DNA from: Clostridia bacterium | GTDB lineage: Bacteria; Bacillota_A; Clostridia; Oscillospirales; Acutalibacteraceae | Assembly: GCA_024699005.1 (NCBI GenBank) | Contig: JAILQN010000293.1 | Coordinates: 1 to 12,414 of the forward strand | Direction: 5' to 3' | DNA length: 12,414 bases | Part shown: positions 1 through 6,371 of the stretch, in pieces | How positions within the stretch are numbered: position 1 is the first letter of the stretch | Layout: each line of letters opens with the position of its first letter | Position numbers and translations under genes: made by a program | Notes under the pieces: model-generated | Seen by the model: only the letters and a program-made list of their open reading frames with translations | Databases searched by the model: none | Told to the model about the DNA's origin: nothing

Positions 1-1
1 T

Positions 2-559
2 ATCCCCGCGGTGCTGGCGATCAACAAGATCGACACCGTGCCGGACAAGACCGCGCTCATCCCCAGGATCGATATGTTCTCCAGATTGTACGATTTCCGG
101 GCGGTAGTGCCGGTATCGGCAAAGGACGGCAGCGGTATGCCTGCCCTGCATGACGAACTTTTCGCCCTTGCGGAGCCGTCGCCGCATTTCTTCCCGGACG
201 ATACCCTGACCGACCAGCCCGAGAGGGTGATCGCGGCGGAGATGATACGCGAAAAGATCCTCAAGAACCTCGATCAGGAGGTTCCCCACGGCACCGCTGT
301 GGGTATAGATTATTTCCGTGAACGCGATACCGGCGATATCCTTGATATCGAAGCGACCATCTTCTGCGAGAAGCAGGGGCATAAGGGCATCATTATCGGC
401 AAGGGCGGCGAGACCCTTAAAAAGATCTCCACCCGCGCGCGCGTCGATATGGAGCGCTTCTTCGGCTGCAAGGTGAATCTGCGTTGCTTCGTGAAAGTCA
501 AAGAGGACTGGCGCAACCGCGAAGGGCTGATCCGCTCTTTCGGCCTTGAGACCAAGTGA
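2..559 (+). CDS. era: GTPase Era, C-terminal part (5' end outside window)
   Basis: Era is a GTP-binding protein that binds the 3' end of 16S rRNA and helps 30S subunit maturation. The frame is open from base 2, so the gene begins upstream and only about 185 C-terminal residues are present, against about 300 for the family. Visible are the G4 guanine-specificity motif NKID (bases 23-34) and a G5-like SAKDGSG about 30 codons later. A KH RNA-binding domain follows, with its GKGG loop at about bases 398-409 and the typical Era ending (VKVKEDWRNRE, then L-I-R-S-F-G). Walker A and the switch motifs lie outside the window. The stop is followed by a short heptad-repeat spacer and recO, a common Firmicute order. 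Identification is secure; start and upstream context cannot be seen. Confidence 0.96.
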   Translation: MPAVLAINKIDTVPDKTALIPRIDMFSRLYDFRAVVPVSAKDGSGMPALHDELFALAEPSPHFFPDDTLTDQPERVIAAEMIREKILKNLDQEVPHGTAVGIDYFRERDTGDILDIEATIFCEKQGHKGIIIGKGGETLKKISTRARVDMERFFGCKVNLRCFVKVKEDWRNREGLIRSFGLETK

Positions 560-570
560 GTCAACAAAAA

Positions 571-605
571 CTCATAACTCATAACTTATAACTCAAAACT
601 CAGAA
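571..605. repeat. Heptanucleotide tandem repeat, CTCATAA family, era-recO junction
   Basis: Five consecutive 7-base units run up to the recO start codon: CTCATAA, CTCATAA, CTTATAA, CTCAAAA, CTCAGAA. The last A of the array is the A of the recO ATG. The repeats occupy the place where a Shine-Dalgarno sequence would be expected, and none is visible. Read cyclically on the opposite strand, the unit resembles the TGAGTTT/TTAGTGT units at 7272-7320. Confidence 0.8.
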
Positions 606-1354
606 TGCAGACAACTTTCCGCACCGACGCTGTCGTCGTCAGATCGGCAAAGGTCGGTTCATCCGACAGATTATTAACGCTCCTGACTGCGGACAGGGGC
701 GTTATAAAAGCTTACGCCAACAGCGCGGAAAACCCGAAGAACAAGCTGCACGCCTCCTGCAATCTGTTCTGTTACGGCGATTTTCTTGTTTATGACGGCG
801 GCAAAGAGCTTAAGATCGTCGAATGCGAACTGAAGGAGATATTCTATGATCTGCGCGTTGATATACTGACTCTCGCCATGGCTCAGTATTTCTGCGAGCT
901 GGCGGCGGACCTCTCCGCCGGCGGAGGTGAAAACGGTCAGGAGATCCTGCGTCTTACGCTCAATTCGTTTTATTATCTCTCCCACGCCCTGCTGCCCCCG
1001 GCTCTTCTGAAACCGGTCTACGAACTCAGGCTGATCTCGGACGTCGGTTTTATGCCGTCGCTCGTCGCGTGCGGGAACTGCGGAGCGTTCGAGACGGATC
1101 CGATGTATTTCAGTCCCGTGCGCGGCGTCCTGCGCTGCGCGGAATGCGGACCCGCCGACGGTACGTATAAAAAAATATGCCTTGACGCCGTCAGCGCCAT
1201 GAGGCAGATCTGTTACGCCGATTTAAAGCAGGTCTTCGCGCTGCGCGTGTCCGGCGACGCCCTACGGGAGCTTTCCGACTGCTCCGAGCGGTATCTGCTT
1301 GAACGCGCAGGAAGACAGTTCGGTACGCTGTCGTTTCTGAAAACACTGTATTGA
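605..1354 (+). CDS. recO: DNA repair protein RecO
   Basis: RecO anneals ssDNA and loads RecA on SSB-coated ssDNA with RecR in the RecFOR recombination pathway. The 249-residue length is normal for the family. The N-terminal OB-fold region shows the usual pattern of a variable-strand start, DRLLTLLT and RGVIKAYA (residues 21-37). A helical domain follows, and then a four-cysteine zinc site with C156-x2-C159 and C178-x2-C181. The C-terminal YLLERAGRQFGTLSFLKTL matches the family ending. The ATG lies 45 bases after the era stop, so the two are probably co-transcribed. No Shine-Dalgarno sequence is seen upstream; the gap is filled by heptad repeats. No better start exists, because the first residues already match the family N-terminus. 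Confidence 0.95.
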   Translation: MQTTFRTDAVVVRSAKVGSSDRLLTLLTADRGVIKAYANSAENPKNKLHASCNLFCYGDFLVYDGGKELKIVECELKEIFYDLRVDILTLAMAQYFCELAADLSAGGGENGQEILRLTLNSFYYLSHALLPPALLKPVYELRLISDVGFMPSLVACGNCGAFETDPMYFSPVRGVLRCAECGPADGTYKKICLDAVSAMRQICYADLKQVFALRVSGDALRELSDCSERYLLERAGRQFGTLSFLKTLY

Positions 1355-1373
1355 TGATCAATAAAAAACCGGT

Positions 1374-1498
1374 TGCTGCATTTGAAAATTCAAAAATATC
1401 ACGGATTCCTGATTTTTTACGTCAGGAATCCGTGATATCTATAGATTACTGTTTTTCATCGAAGAATCCGTTGATGTAAACCTGTTTTTAATGCAGCA
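1374..1498. other. Nested inverted-repeat element in the recO / lipoprotein gap
   Basis: The gap between recO and the convergent lipoprotein gene holds no credible gene. A 9-base inverted repeat, TGCTGCATT at 1374-1382 and AATGCAGCA at 1490-1498, encloses the strong central hairpin at 1396-1438. The arrangement resembles a miniature palindromic element, but no target-site duplication is obvious. It may simply be two unrelated structures. Confidence 0.4.
1396..1438 (-). terminator. Probable intrinsic terminator of the leftward lipoprotein transcript
   Basis: A perfect 17-bp inverted repeat (arms 1396-1412 and 1422-1438) encloses a 9-base loop. On the minus strand the stem is followed at once by TTTTGAATTTTC, a reasonable U tract. 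On the plus strand no T run follows. It therefore fits best as terminator of the minus-strand gene ending at 1521, although it lies about 80 bases past that stop. It could also block read-through from recO. Confidence 0.6.
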
Positions 1499-1520
1499 GT
1501 CACTTTTCCGTGCACATTAT

Positions 1521-2348
1521 TTATCCTGTTATCGAGGATTCTTCTGAATTATCGGCATTATCGACGGACAGCACGTTCCCGTCCGCGTCGTACCTGGTGG
1601 TGCTCACACGCTTGCCGTTCTCGTTGTATTCGTTTATCATGTAAACCGTCAGATTGTCGTCCTTGTCATAATAGTCCGTGCGGACAATGTTGTTGCTTTT
1701 GTCGTAAGTCAGGGCGGAATATGAGGACAGATTGCCATCCTCGTCAAATTCGGACACCTTTACGATGTAGCCTTTTTTGTTGTATTTGTAGGTGGTGCTG
1801 CCGATCATGTTGTCTTCCGCGTCGTAGCGGGTGATCTTCATAAGCTTTGTGCCGTCGTACTCGTACTCGGAACGCTGAGTCAGCTTGCCCTCGGAGTTGT
1901 AATACTCGGAGCCTGTGCTCGCGCCGTCAGAGTATGTCGTCCTGCTTGAGCCGGCGAGCGTGCCGTCTGAATAATTGTATTGCACGACGCTGTCGGGCTT
2001 GCCGTCGGAACCGAAGCTCTCCTCAACGGATATGTCGCCGTCGTCGTTATAGGTGTAAAGCGTGTGTCCTGTGTCGGCGCCGTCCGCCCATTTGTGCGAT
2101 TCGATAAGCTTTCCGTCGTTGTCGTAGTATTCCGCTACGGCGGCACCGTCCGTGTCCACGCGGGTCTTGGTGACAAAGTTGCCGTCTGCGTCGGGGGTAT
2201 ATTCCGCGATGAGCGAAGCTGTCTCCGCGGATATCCCGGTGGAGTATTCATTTGTGGATTCTTCCTCACCCGAAGTACCGCTTCCGCAGGAAGCGAATAC
2301 AAGCACGACCGCAAGTACAAGTACGATTACTGCAAAGCTGCGTTTCAT
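1521..2348 (-). CDS. Secreted lipoprotein with YD/MORN-like repeats, function unknown
   Basis: A 275-residue protein with a lipoprotein signal: basic MKR, a hydrophobic run of about 15 residues, and a lipobox-like F-A-S-C with the lipidation cysteine at residue 21. A Ser/Thr/Glu-rich stretch follows. From about residue 45 to 260 there are roughly ten imperfect repeats of about 20-25 residues built on Y-[DN]-x-[DE]-G-[KN]-[LI] followed by a beta-strand-like stretch. This resembles RHS/YD or YwqK/MORN_2-type repeats, which form beta-sheet rods or solenoids. It is probably anchored on the outer face of the membrane. A good AAAGGAG ribosome binding site precedes the ATG. It lies 50 bases downstream of nagB on the same strand and may share its transcript. 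No catalytic motif is visible, so only the lipoprotein and repeat nature can be supported. Confidence 0.75.
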   Translation of the reverse strand: MKRSFAVIVLVLAVVLVFASCGSGTSGEEESTNEYSTGISAETASLIAEYTPDADGNFVTKTRVDTDGAAVAEYYDNDGKLIESHKWADGADTGHTLYTYNDDGDISVEESFGSDGKPDSVVQYNYSDGTLAGSSRTTYSDGASTGSEYYNSEGKLTQRSEYEYDGTKLMKITRYDAEDNMIGSTTYKYNKKGYIVKVSEFDEDGNLSSYSALTYDKSNNIVRTDYYDKDDNLTVYMINEYNENGKRVSTTRYDADGNVLSVDNADNSEESSITG

Positions 2349-2398
2349 ATTGTTTTCTCCTTTTAGATATCAGTCAAAAAAATAAAATATAAATAGCC

Positions 2399-3157
2399 TT
2401 ATGATTTCGCATTCCGGATCCCGCATTCCGCATCCAGCAAAGACGCCGCCGCCTCGTCGAGGAATATCTTCGCGTCGGGATGCCGCTGAAGTGCGGAAGC
2501 CGGGAATCTGGGAGTGACCTCGCCCCCGACCGTCATGCTGATCGCCCGGGCCTTGCTCTCTCCCGTGGCGATAAGCAGTACGGATCTTGCCTTCATTATG
2601 GAGCCTATGCCCATGGTGATGGCGGTTCTCGGCATAAGCGACTCGTCGCCGAAGTATTTTGAATTCGCGGCGATCGTGCTGGCGGCGAGAGCCGTGACGT
2701 GGGTCCCGCCGGTAAAACTGTCCGTCGGTTCGTTGAAACCGATATGCCCGTTCACGCCTATACCCAGAAGCTGAAGATCGATCCCGCCGGCGCCGTCTAT
2801 CATGCTGTCGTACAGTTTGCCGTAACCTTCCGGGTCTGCGGCGCAGCCGTCCGGCACGTGGGTGCAGGCCGGGTCGATGTCGATGCTGTCAAACAGGTTT
2901 TCTTTCATGAAGCGGTGATAGCTGTTCGGGTCGGCCGGTTCCAGACCTATGTATTCGTCCAGATTGAACGTCGTGACGTCCCGGAAGCTGATCTCGCCCT
3001 GCCGGTATTTTTCGATAAGGCGGGCATAGGTCTTTACGGGCGAGACGCCGGTAGCAAGCCCCAATACCGCTCCGGGCTTGTTTTTTATCACGTCCGCGAT
3101 GACGTCCGCCGCGGCTTCAGCCAGAAGGTCGTCGGTCCTGAAAACACGAATCTGCAT
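2399..3157 (-). CDS. nagB: Glucosamine-6-phosphate deaminase NagB
   Basis: NagB converts glucosamine-6-phosphate to fructose-6-phosphate and ammonia, feeding amino sugars from peptidoglycan or host glycans into glycolysis. The protein has 252 residues, close to Firmicute family members. Visible are the phosphate/substrate loop around GLATGVSP (33-40), FNLDEY with the catalytic-type Asp67, and G-V-N-G-H-I-G-F-N-E-P (134-144) containing His138 and Glu143. At the position of E. coli Asp141 there is Asn136, which I recall as common in Firmicute NagB proteins. A ribosome binding site (AGAGGATA) precedes the ATG. It follows the SEDS gene by 25 bases, suggesting an operon that links cell-wall synthesis and amino-sugar use. 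The last ten or so residues are encoded by heptad repeats and are not family-like. Confidence 0.95.
   Translation of the reverse strand: MQIRVFRTDDLLAEAAADVIADVIKNKPGAVLGLATGVSPVKTYARLIEKYRQGEISFRDVTTFNLDEYIGLEPADPNSYHRFMKENLFDSIDIDPACTHVPDGCAADPEGYGKLYDSMIDGAGGIDLQLLGIGVNGHIGFNEPTDSFTGGTHVTALAASTIAANSKYFGDESLMPRTAITMGIGSIMKARSVLLIATGESKARAISMTVGGEVTPRFPASALQRHPDAKIFLDEAAASLLDAECGIRNAKS
2408..2435. repeat. Heptanucleotide tandem repeat, CGCATTC family, inside the 3' end of nagB
   Basis: Four 7-base units are seen: CGCATTC, CGGATCC, CGCATTC, CGCATCC. They lie wholly within the last codons of nagB on the minus strand and encode the tail after residue 240 (D-A-E-C-G-I-R-N-A). The native NagB C-terminus has probably been extended or replaced by repeat-derived residues. 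Confidence 0.7.
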
Positions 3158-3182
3158 ATATTATCCTCTGTAAGTATAAAGA

Positions 3183-4334
3183 TTATCCGAACGCGGGGAT
3201 CATGCCCCTTGCGCTGTAACTGTTTATCCTGTCGGCGGAGCGGTATCTCGAACATCCCAGAACGAGTCCGACCGCAAGATATATACATAGATTTGAAGAA
3301 CCGCCGGCTGATAAAAACGGCAGGGTTATGCCGATGACCGGCAGAAGCCGGAGGACCATGCCGACGTTTACGATGACCTGTGAGCCGATCATCGCCGCTA
3401 TACCGGAACAGACCAGATATGCGCCGCGGTCGCTCGCTCCGGAACCTATCCTGACGATCCTGAATATCAGAAGGGCAAACAGGATCAGCACCGCAAAACA
3501 GCCTATAATGCCCGCCTGTTCGCCTATGGTGGCGAAGATCATATCGTTTTCGCCTTCGGGAACGAGTTTTGAGTTCGTGTAATAGCCTCTGAAAAGCCCC
3601 GATCCGGTAAGACCGCCGGACCAGATGGCCTTAAGCCCCTGATTCTGCTGATACATGATATCCGGATAGTCCTCCGGGTTGAAAAGAGCGTTGATACGGT
3701 CTTTCTGTATGTCGGTCATTACGAACCGCCATATCAGCGGGGTCACCAGTACCACGGCGCCGGCTCCGGCGGCAATCCAGCGCAAACGCAGTCCTGCCGC
3801 GAACATCATACATGCGAAAATGATGATAAATATAAGGGCTGAACCCATATCGCCGCTTATTACGACCAGACCGGCGGGGATCGCGCCGTGTATCGTCAAC
3901 TGGATTATATACCGGATTTTGTTGAGATTATCTTTGACTCTCTCAAGGTGAGCTGAAAAAGTTATTATAAAACCGATCTTTACAAGTTCCGACGGCTGGA
4001 AATAAAGCCCCGTACCGCCCAGAGACAGCCAGGTTTTGGCATCCGCGCGGGAAGGCGGCCCTACTCCGAACATCAGGGTTATGATCATAAGCCCTATCGA
4101 TACGGCGGCGATGATGGGCCAGAAACGCAGAAACAGACCGGTATTGAGCGCGGAAACGGCAATAGCGGCAGCAATGCCCAGAGCGACAGCCGCAGCCATG
4201 ACTATGGCGTCTCTCGTGAGAGGGAATCGTTCGCCGTGCGCCGCCGCCGTCTGCACGAACAAGATCCCCGCGGCAGACAGAATAACGCACAAAACAAGCA
4301 TTATTTTGTCTGTTTCCTTGATAAATGATTTCAT
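3183..4334 (-). CDS. SEDS-family peptidoglycan polymerase (RodA/FtsW/SpoVE type)
   Basis: SEDS proteins are polytopic membrane glycosyltransferases that polymerise lipid II, working with a class B penicillin-binding protein. The chosen start gives 383 residues, normal for RodA/FtsW, with about ten hydrophobic segments. Visible are Trp102 in T-W-L-S-L-G-G, QPSELVKI (114-121), GDMGSALIF (161-169) and N-D-M-I-F-A. Asp264 in the last motif occupies the conserved position thought to be catalytic in RodA. The ending G-I-T-L-P-F-L-S-A-G-G-S-S (335-347) is typical. An upstream in-frame ATG at 4418 would add 28 residues encoded mostly by heptad repeats (C-T-L-H-I-A-H), so I reject it. The Shine-Dalgarno upstream of 4334 is weak (GGAATA). 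No partner PBP is nearby, so RodA cannot be told from FtsW or SpoVE with confidence; the LLPVIGI-LPF-S-GGSS motif leans to RodA. Confidence 0.9.
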   Translation of the reverse strand: MKSFIKETDKIMLVLCVILSAAGILFVQTAAAHGERFPLTRDAIVMAAAVALGIAAAIAVSALNTGLFLRFWPIIAAVSIGLMIITLMFGVGPPSRADAKTWLSLGGTGLYFQPSELVKIGFIITFSAHLERVKDNLNKIRYIIQLTIHGAIPAGLVVISGDMGSALIFIIIFACMMFAAGLRLRWIAAGAGAVVLVTPLIWRFVMTDIQKDRINALFNPEDYPDIMYQQNQGLKAIWSGGLTGSGLFRGYYTNSKLVPEGENDMIFATIGEQAGIIGCFAVLILFALLIFRIVRIGSGASDRGAYLVCSGIAAMIGSQVIVNVGMVLRLLPVIGITLPFLSAGGSSNLCIYLAVGLVLGCSRYRSADRINSYSARGMIPAFG

Positions 4335-4348
4335 ATGTGATATTATTC

Positions 4349-4383
4349 CAATGTGCAATGTGCAATGTGCAATGTGCAATGTG
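4349..4383. repeat. Heptanucleotide tandem repeat, CAATGTG (= CATTGCA inverted), divergent SEDS-tsaE region
   Basis: Five perfect copies of CAATGTG lie in the 90-base region between the divergent SEDS gene and tsaE. The complementary unit is a cyclic form of CATTGCA, the same heptamer repeated inside tsaB at 5370-5404, here in opposite orientation. The array begins 15 bases upstream of the chosen SEDS start. A minus-strand TATTAT (4390-4395) could be a -10 box and would put the array in the SEDS 5' UTR. That promoter guess is weak, as no -35 box is clear. Confidence 0.85.
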
Positions 4384-4424
4384 CAACTGATAATATCCCA
4401 TACGTATTTAACTAACATTTAAAA

Positions 4425-4862
4425 ATGAAAACATATGACTGTATAAATGAGAACGAAACTGCCGGCGTAGCGCGGGAGCTTGCCGGGTCGCTTCGCGGCG
4501 GCGACGTCGTTGCCTTTTTCGGCGGGCTCGGCGCCGGAAAAACGTTTTTTACCTCCGGAGCGTGCGAAGCGCTGGGCATCCGGGAATACGTCGCCAGCCC
4601 CACCTTCGCTATCTGCAACGATTATGGGCTTGCGCCGTCCGGTATCCACGTTTATCACTTCGATATGTACAGGGTGATGTCGGAGGATTCGCTTTATTCC
4701 ACCGGATATTATGATTATTTAAATGATGACAGTATATTATTCATAGAGTGGAGCGAAAATATAAGCGAATTTCTGCCGGAGGACTGTATCAGAGTGGATA
4801 TGGAGATAACCGGTGAACATTCGCGGAAAATAACCATAGAGGGCGGTGACGGCAGATGGTGA
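4425..4862 (+). CDS. tsaE: tRNA threonylcarbamoyladenosine biosynthesis ATPase TsaE
   Basis: TsaE is the small ATPase that works with TsaB and TsaD to transfer threonylcarbamoyl to A37 of ANN-decoding tRNAs. The 145-residue protein shows Walker A G-G-L-G-A-G-K-T-F (33-41), a conserved S-P-T-F (59-62) and H-F-D-M-Y-R (78-83) with the Walker B-like Asp80. F-I-E-W-S-E-N (106-112) is a signature of the family. The start is the only ATG that leaves a normal N-terminus. No clear Shine-Dalgarno precedes it. The last 7 bases overlap the tsaB start, implying translational coupling and stoichiometric production. The upstream 90 bases, which carry the heptad array, should contain its promoter. Confidence 0.95.
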   Translation: MKTYDCINENETAGVARELAGSLRGGDVVAFFGGLGAGKTFFTSGACEALGIREYVASPTFAICNDYGLAPSGIHVYHFDMYRVMSEDSLYSTGYYDYLNDDSILFIEWSENISEFLPEDCIRVDMEITGEHSRKITIEGGDGRW

Positions 4863-5575
4863 TACTCGGGATGGAATCCTCCGCGGTACCGGCGTCGGCG
4901 GCGGTGATGCGGGACGGAAAGCTGTTGTCTTCGTTTGAAGTCAACGTCGGACTGACCCATTCGGTCACGCTTATGCCGCTGATCATGTCGGCTCTGGAGA
5001 AGGCGGGGATCACCGTACAGGATGTGGAGGCGATCGCCGTGACCGCAGGTCCCGGGTCGTTCACCGGGGTAAGGATAGGCATCGCGACAGCCAAAGGCAT
5101 CGCGGAAGCGCGCGGGATCCCCTGCGTGCCGGTTTCGACCCCGCTTGCGATCGCTTATCCGTCTGCCGCGGCGGGGAATACCGTCGCAGCGTGCATGGAT
5201 GCCAGACGCGATCAGGTTTATTTCGGATTGTTCAGGGGCGAGGGCGGAAAGATCATCAGGCTCTGCGACGACTGCGCCGTTTCTCTTGCCGAAGCGGAAG
5301 AGATCATTTCGCAGAACGCTTCGGGACCTGTGATCCTTGCCGGCGACGGCGCGGAAAAAACTTACGAAGCATTGCACATTGCACATTGCACATTGCACAT
5401 TGAACTTGCAAACACTGTCGTCCGTTATCAGTCCGCGGCTTCGGTCTGCGCATGCGCGTACGATCATCTTAACGGCGGCGGCGCGACCGTGACTCCGGCG
5501 GAACTGGTCCCGGTGTATTTAAGACCGGCGCAGGCGGAGAGGATGAGGGCGCAGGGGTCAGTGGCCGGTGGATAG
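4856..5575 (+). CDS. tsaB: tRNA threonylcarbamoyladenosine biosynthesis protein TsaB
   Basis: TsaB is the non-catalytic ASKHA-fold partner that dimerises with TsaD and recruits TsaE for t6A formation. The 239-residue length is normal. The N-terminal half is strongly family-like: I-L-G-M-E-S-S, T-H-S-V-T-L-M-P, and A-V-T-A-G-P-G-S-F-T-G-V-R-I-G (61-75). The C-terminal half is divergent. Residues about 172-183 (L-H-I-A-H-C-T-L-H-I) are encoded by four perfect and one near-perfect copy of the heptamer CATTGCA, and look like repeat sequence inserted in a loop. Since 7 is not a multiple of 3, gain or loss of one or two units would shift the frame of the last 55 or so residues. The start overlaps tsaE by 7 bases. 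tsaD and tsaC are not in the window. Confidence 0.92.
   Translation: MVILGMESSAVPASAAVMRDGKLLSSFEVNVGLTHSVTLMPLIMSALEKAGITVQDVEAIAVTAGPGSFTGVRIGIATAKGIAEARGIPCVPVSTPLAIAYPSAAAGNTVAACMDARRDQVYFGLFRGEGGKIIRLCDDCAVSLAEAEEIISQNASGPVILAGDGAEKTYEALHIAHCTLHIELANTVVRYQSAASVCACAYDHLNGGGATVTPAELVPVYLRPAQAERMRAQGSVAGG
5370..5404. repeat. Heptanucleotide tandem repeat, CATTGCA family, within tsaB
   Basis: Four perfect CATTGCA units (5370-5397) and one CATTGAA (5398-5404) are followed by a degenerate CTTGCAA. The array is inside the tsaB reading frame, which stays open because five units make 35 bases in a context that keeps the frame. It is the same heptamer as at 4349-4383, in the opposite orientation. 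Confidence 0.88.
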
Positions 5576-5577
5576 TG

Positions 5578-5598
5578 GTTCCAAGTTCTAAGTTCAAA
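5578..5598. repeat. Short heptanucleotide repeat, GTTCCAA family, tsaB-DUF6472 junction
   Basis: Three 7-base units, GTTCCAA, GTTCTAA and GTTCAAA, follow the tsaB stop directly and are followed by an A-rich stretch. The same family forms the long array at 5806-5868 after the next gene, in the same orientation. Confidence 0.7.
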
Positions 5599-5622
5599 AA
5601 ATCAAAACAGGGAGGCGGGCAA

Positions 5623-5799
5623 ATGACCGCATCATGCGAGATATGCGCGAATTACGCCTATGACGAGGAGTATAACGAATACTTCTGTGACGCAAATATG
5701 GACGAAGATGAGATGGTCCGTATTTTCGGAAGCGGATCCGGCGTCTGCCCGTATTTCCGGCCGGATGACGAATACGGTCTGGTCAGGCATCAGAATTAG
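5623..5799 (+). CDS. Small four-cysteine acidic protein (DUF6472-like)
   Basis: A 58-residue protein with a good GGAGG ribosome binding site 7-12 bases before the ATG at 5623. The frame stays open back to 5575, but that extension is heptad-repeat sequence (V-P-S-S-K-F), so the later start is preferred. Cysteines at 5 and 8 (C-E-I-C), 22 (F-C) and 42 (C-P-Y-F) could bind one zinc ion or a redox metal. In between lies a very acidic tyrosine-rich segment (Y-D-E-E-Y-N-E-Y and M-D-E-D-E-M). The pattern C-E-I-C-A-N-Y-x-Y-D-E ending in C-P-Y-F-R-x-D-D-E-Y is one I recognise from clostridial genomes as DUF6472; no function is known to me. It lies between tsaB and the SecB-like gene in the same orientation. 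Confidence 0.82.
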   Translation: MTASCEICANYAYDEEYNEYFCDANMDEDEMVRIFGSGSGVCPYFRPDDEYGLVRHQN

Positions 5800-5805
5800 G
5801 GGAGA

Positions 5806-5896
5806 GTTCCAAGTTCTAAGTTCCAAGTTCAAAGTTCCAAGTTCAAAGTTCTAAGTTCTAAGCTCAAAACGCAATACGCAATACACAATACGCAAA
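5806..5896. repeat. Long heptanucleotide array with two fused unit families (GTTCYAA then ACRCAAW)
   Basis: Thirteen consecutive 7-base units run without a break. Eight are GTTCCAA, GTTCTAA or GTTCAAA variants (5806-5861), one is GCTCAAA (5862-5868), and four are ACGCAAT, ACGCAAT, ACACAAT and ACGCAAA (5869-5896). The 7-base phase is kept exactly across the change of unit sequence. The array fills the gap between the DUF6472-like gene and the SecB-like gene and stops about 8 bases before the AGGAG ribosome binding site. Confidence 0.9.
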
Positions 5897-5918
5897 ACAA
5901 TATAGGAGATAAAAAACA

Positions 5919-6368
5919 ATGAAATACACCGAATTGCTGGGGACGGTGGTAAAGTCCGTCGATTTCAAGAATGAGCTGAAAAACGGAGAGCGCATCCAGC
6001 TCACCTTCGGCTATCAGTACAACGTCAAATACAGTCCCAACGGTACCTGCCGGGGTGAGTTCGCAGCCAGAGCGGAGAACAAGGACAATCCCAAGGCGTT
6101 CCACATCCACGTTTCCATGATTGGGACGTTCAAAATAACGGACAAGGACGCGACCCGGGAAGAACTGCACGTGGAGACCTATGATCAGCTGTTCCCCTAC
6201 GTAAGGGCGTTCATCGGCACGCTGACAGCCTCTTGCGGCATCCCGCCGGTAGTTGCGAAGTATATCGACATATCCGGCAGCGATATCTATCAGTTCAATA
6301 TGGACGAGCTCAACCGCCAGGCGGACGAGTTCCGTTCGCATCATGATGAAGATGAGGATGAGGATTAA
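5919..6368 (+). CDS. SecB-like export chaperone family protein
   Basis: A 149-residue protein with a clear TATAGGAGAT ribosome binding site. The strongest signal is residues about 89-116: T-Y-D-Q-L-F-P-Y-V-R-A-F-I-G-T-L-T followed by G-I-P-P-V-V. This matches the SecB core helix and following strand (L-F-P-Y-A-R-x-x-I in classical SecB). The N-terminal half is predicted mostly strand, as in SecB. Classical SecB is a tetrameric chaperone that keeps preproteins unfolded for SecA; SecB-like proteins in Firmicutes are less studied, so the partner here is unknown. The C-terminus is a strongly acidic tail (H-H-D-E-D-E-D-E-D). The gene is followed after only three bases by the aldolase gene. An assignment to a SecB-like fold is likely; the exact function is not proven. 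Confidence 0.75.
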   Translation: MKYTELLGTVVKSVDFKNELKNGERIQLTFGYQYNVKYSPNGTCRGEFAARAENKDNPKAFHIHVSMIGTFKITDKDATREELHVETYDQLFPYVRAFIGTLTASCGIPPVVAKYIDISGSDIYQFNMDELNRQADEFRSHHDEDEDED

Positions 6369-6371
6369 ACT

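Noticed and set aside
4335..4418. Upstream start for the SEDS protein at 4418
   Set aside because: It would add 28 residues made largely of translated CAATGTG repeats. The start at 4334 gives the normal family N-terminus.
4715..5467. Minus-strand open frame opposite tsaE-tsaB
   Set aside because: It is antisense to well-recognised TsaE and TsaB, and its sequence is low-complexity with a repeat-encoded segment.
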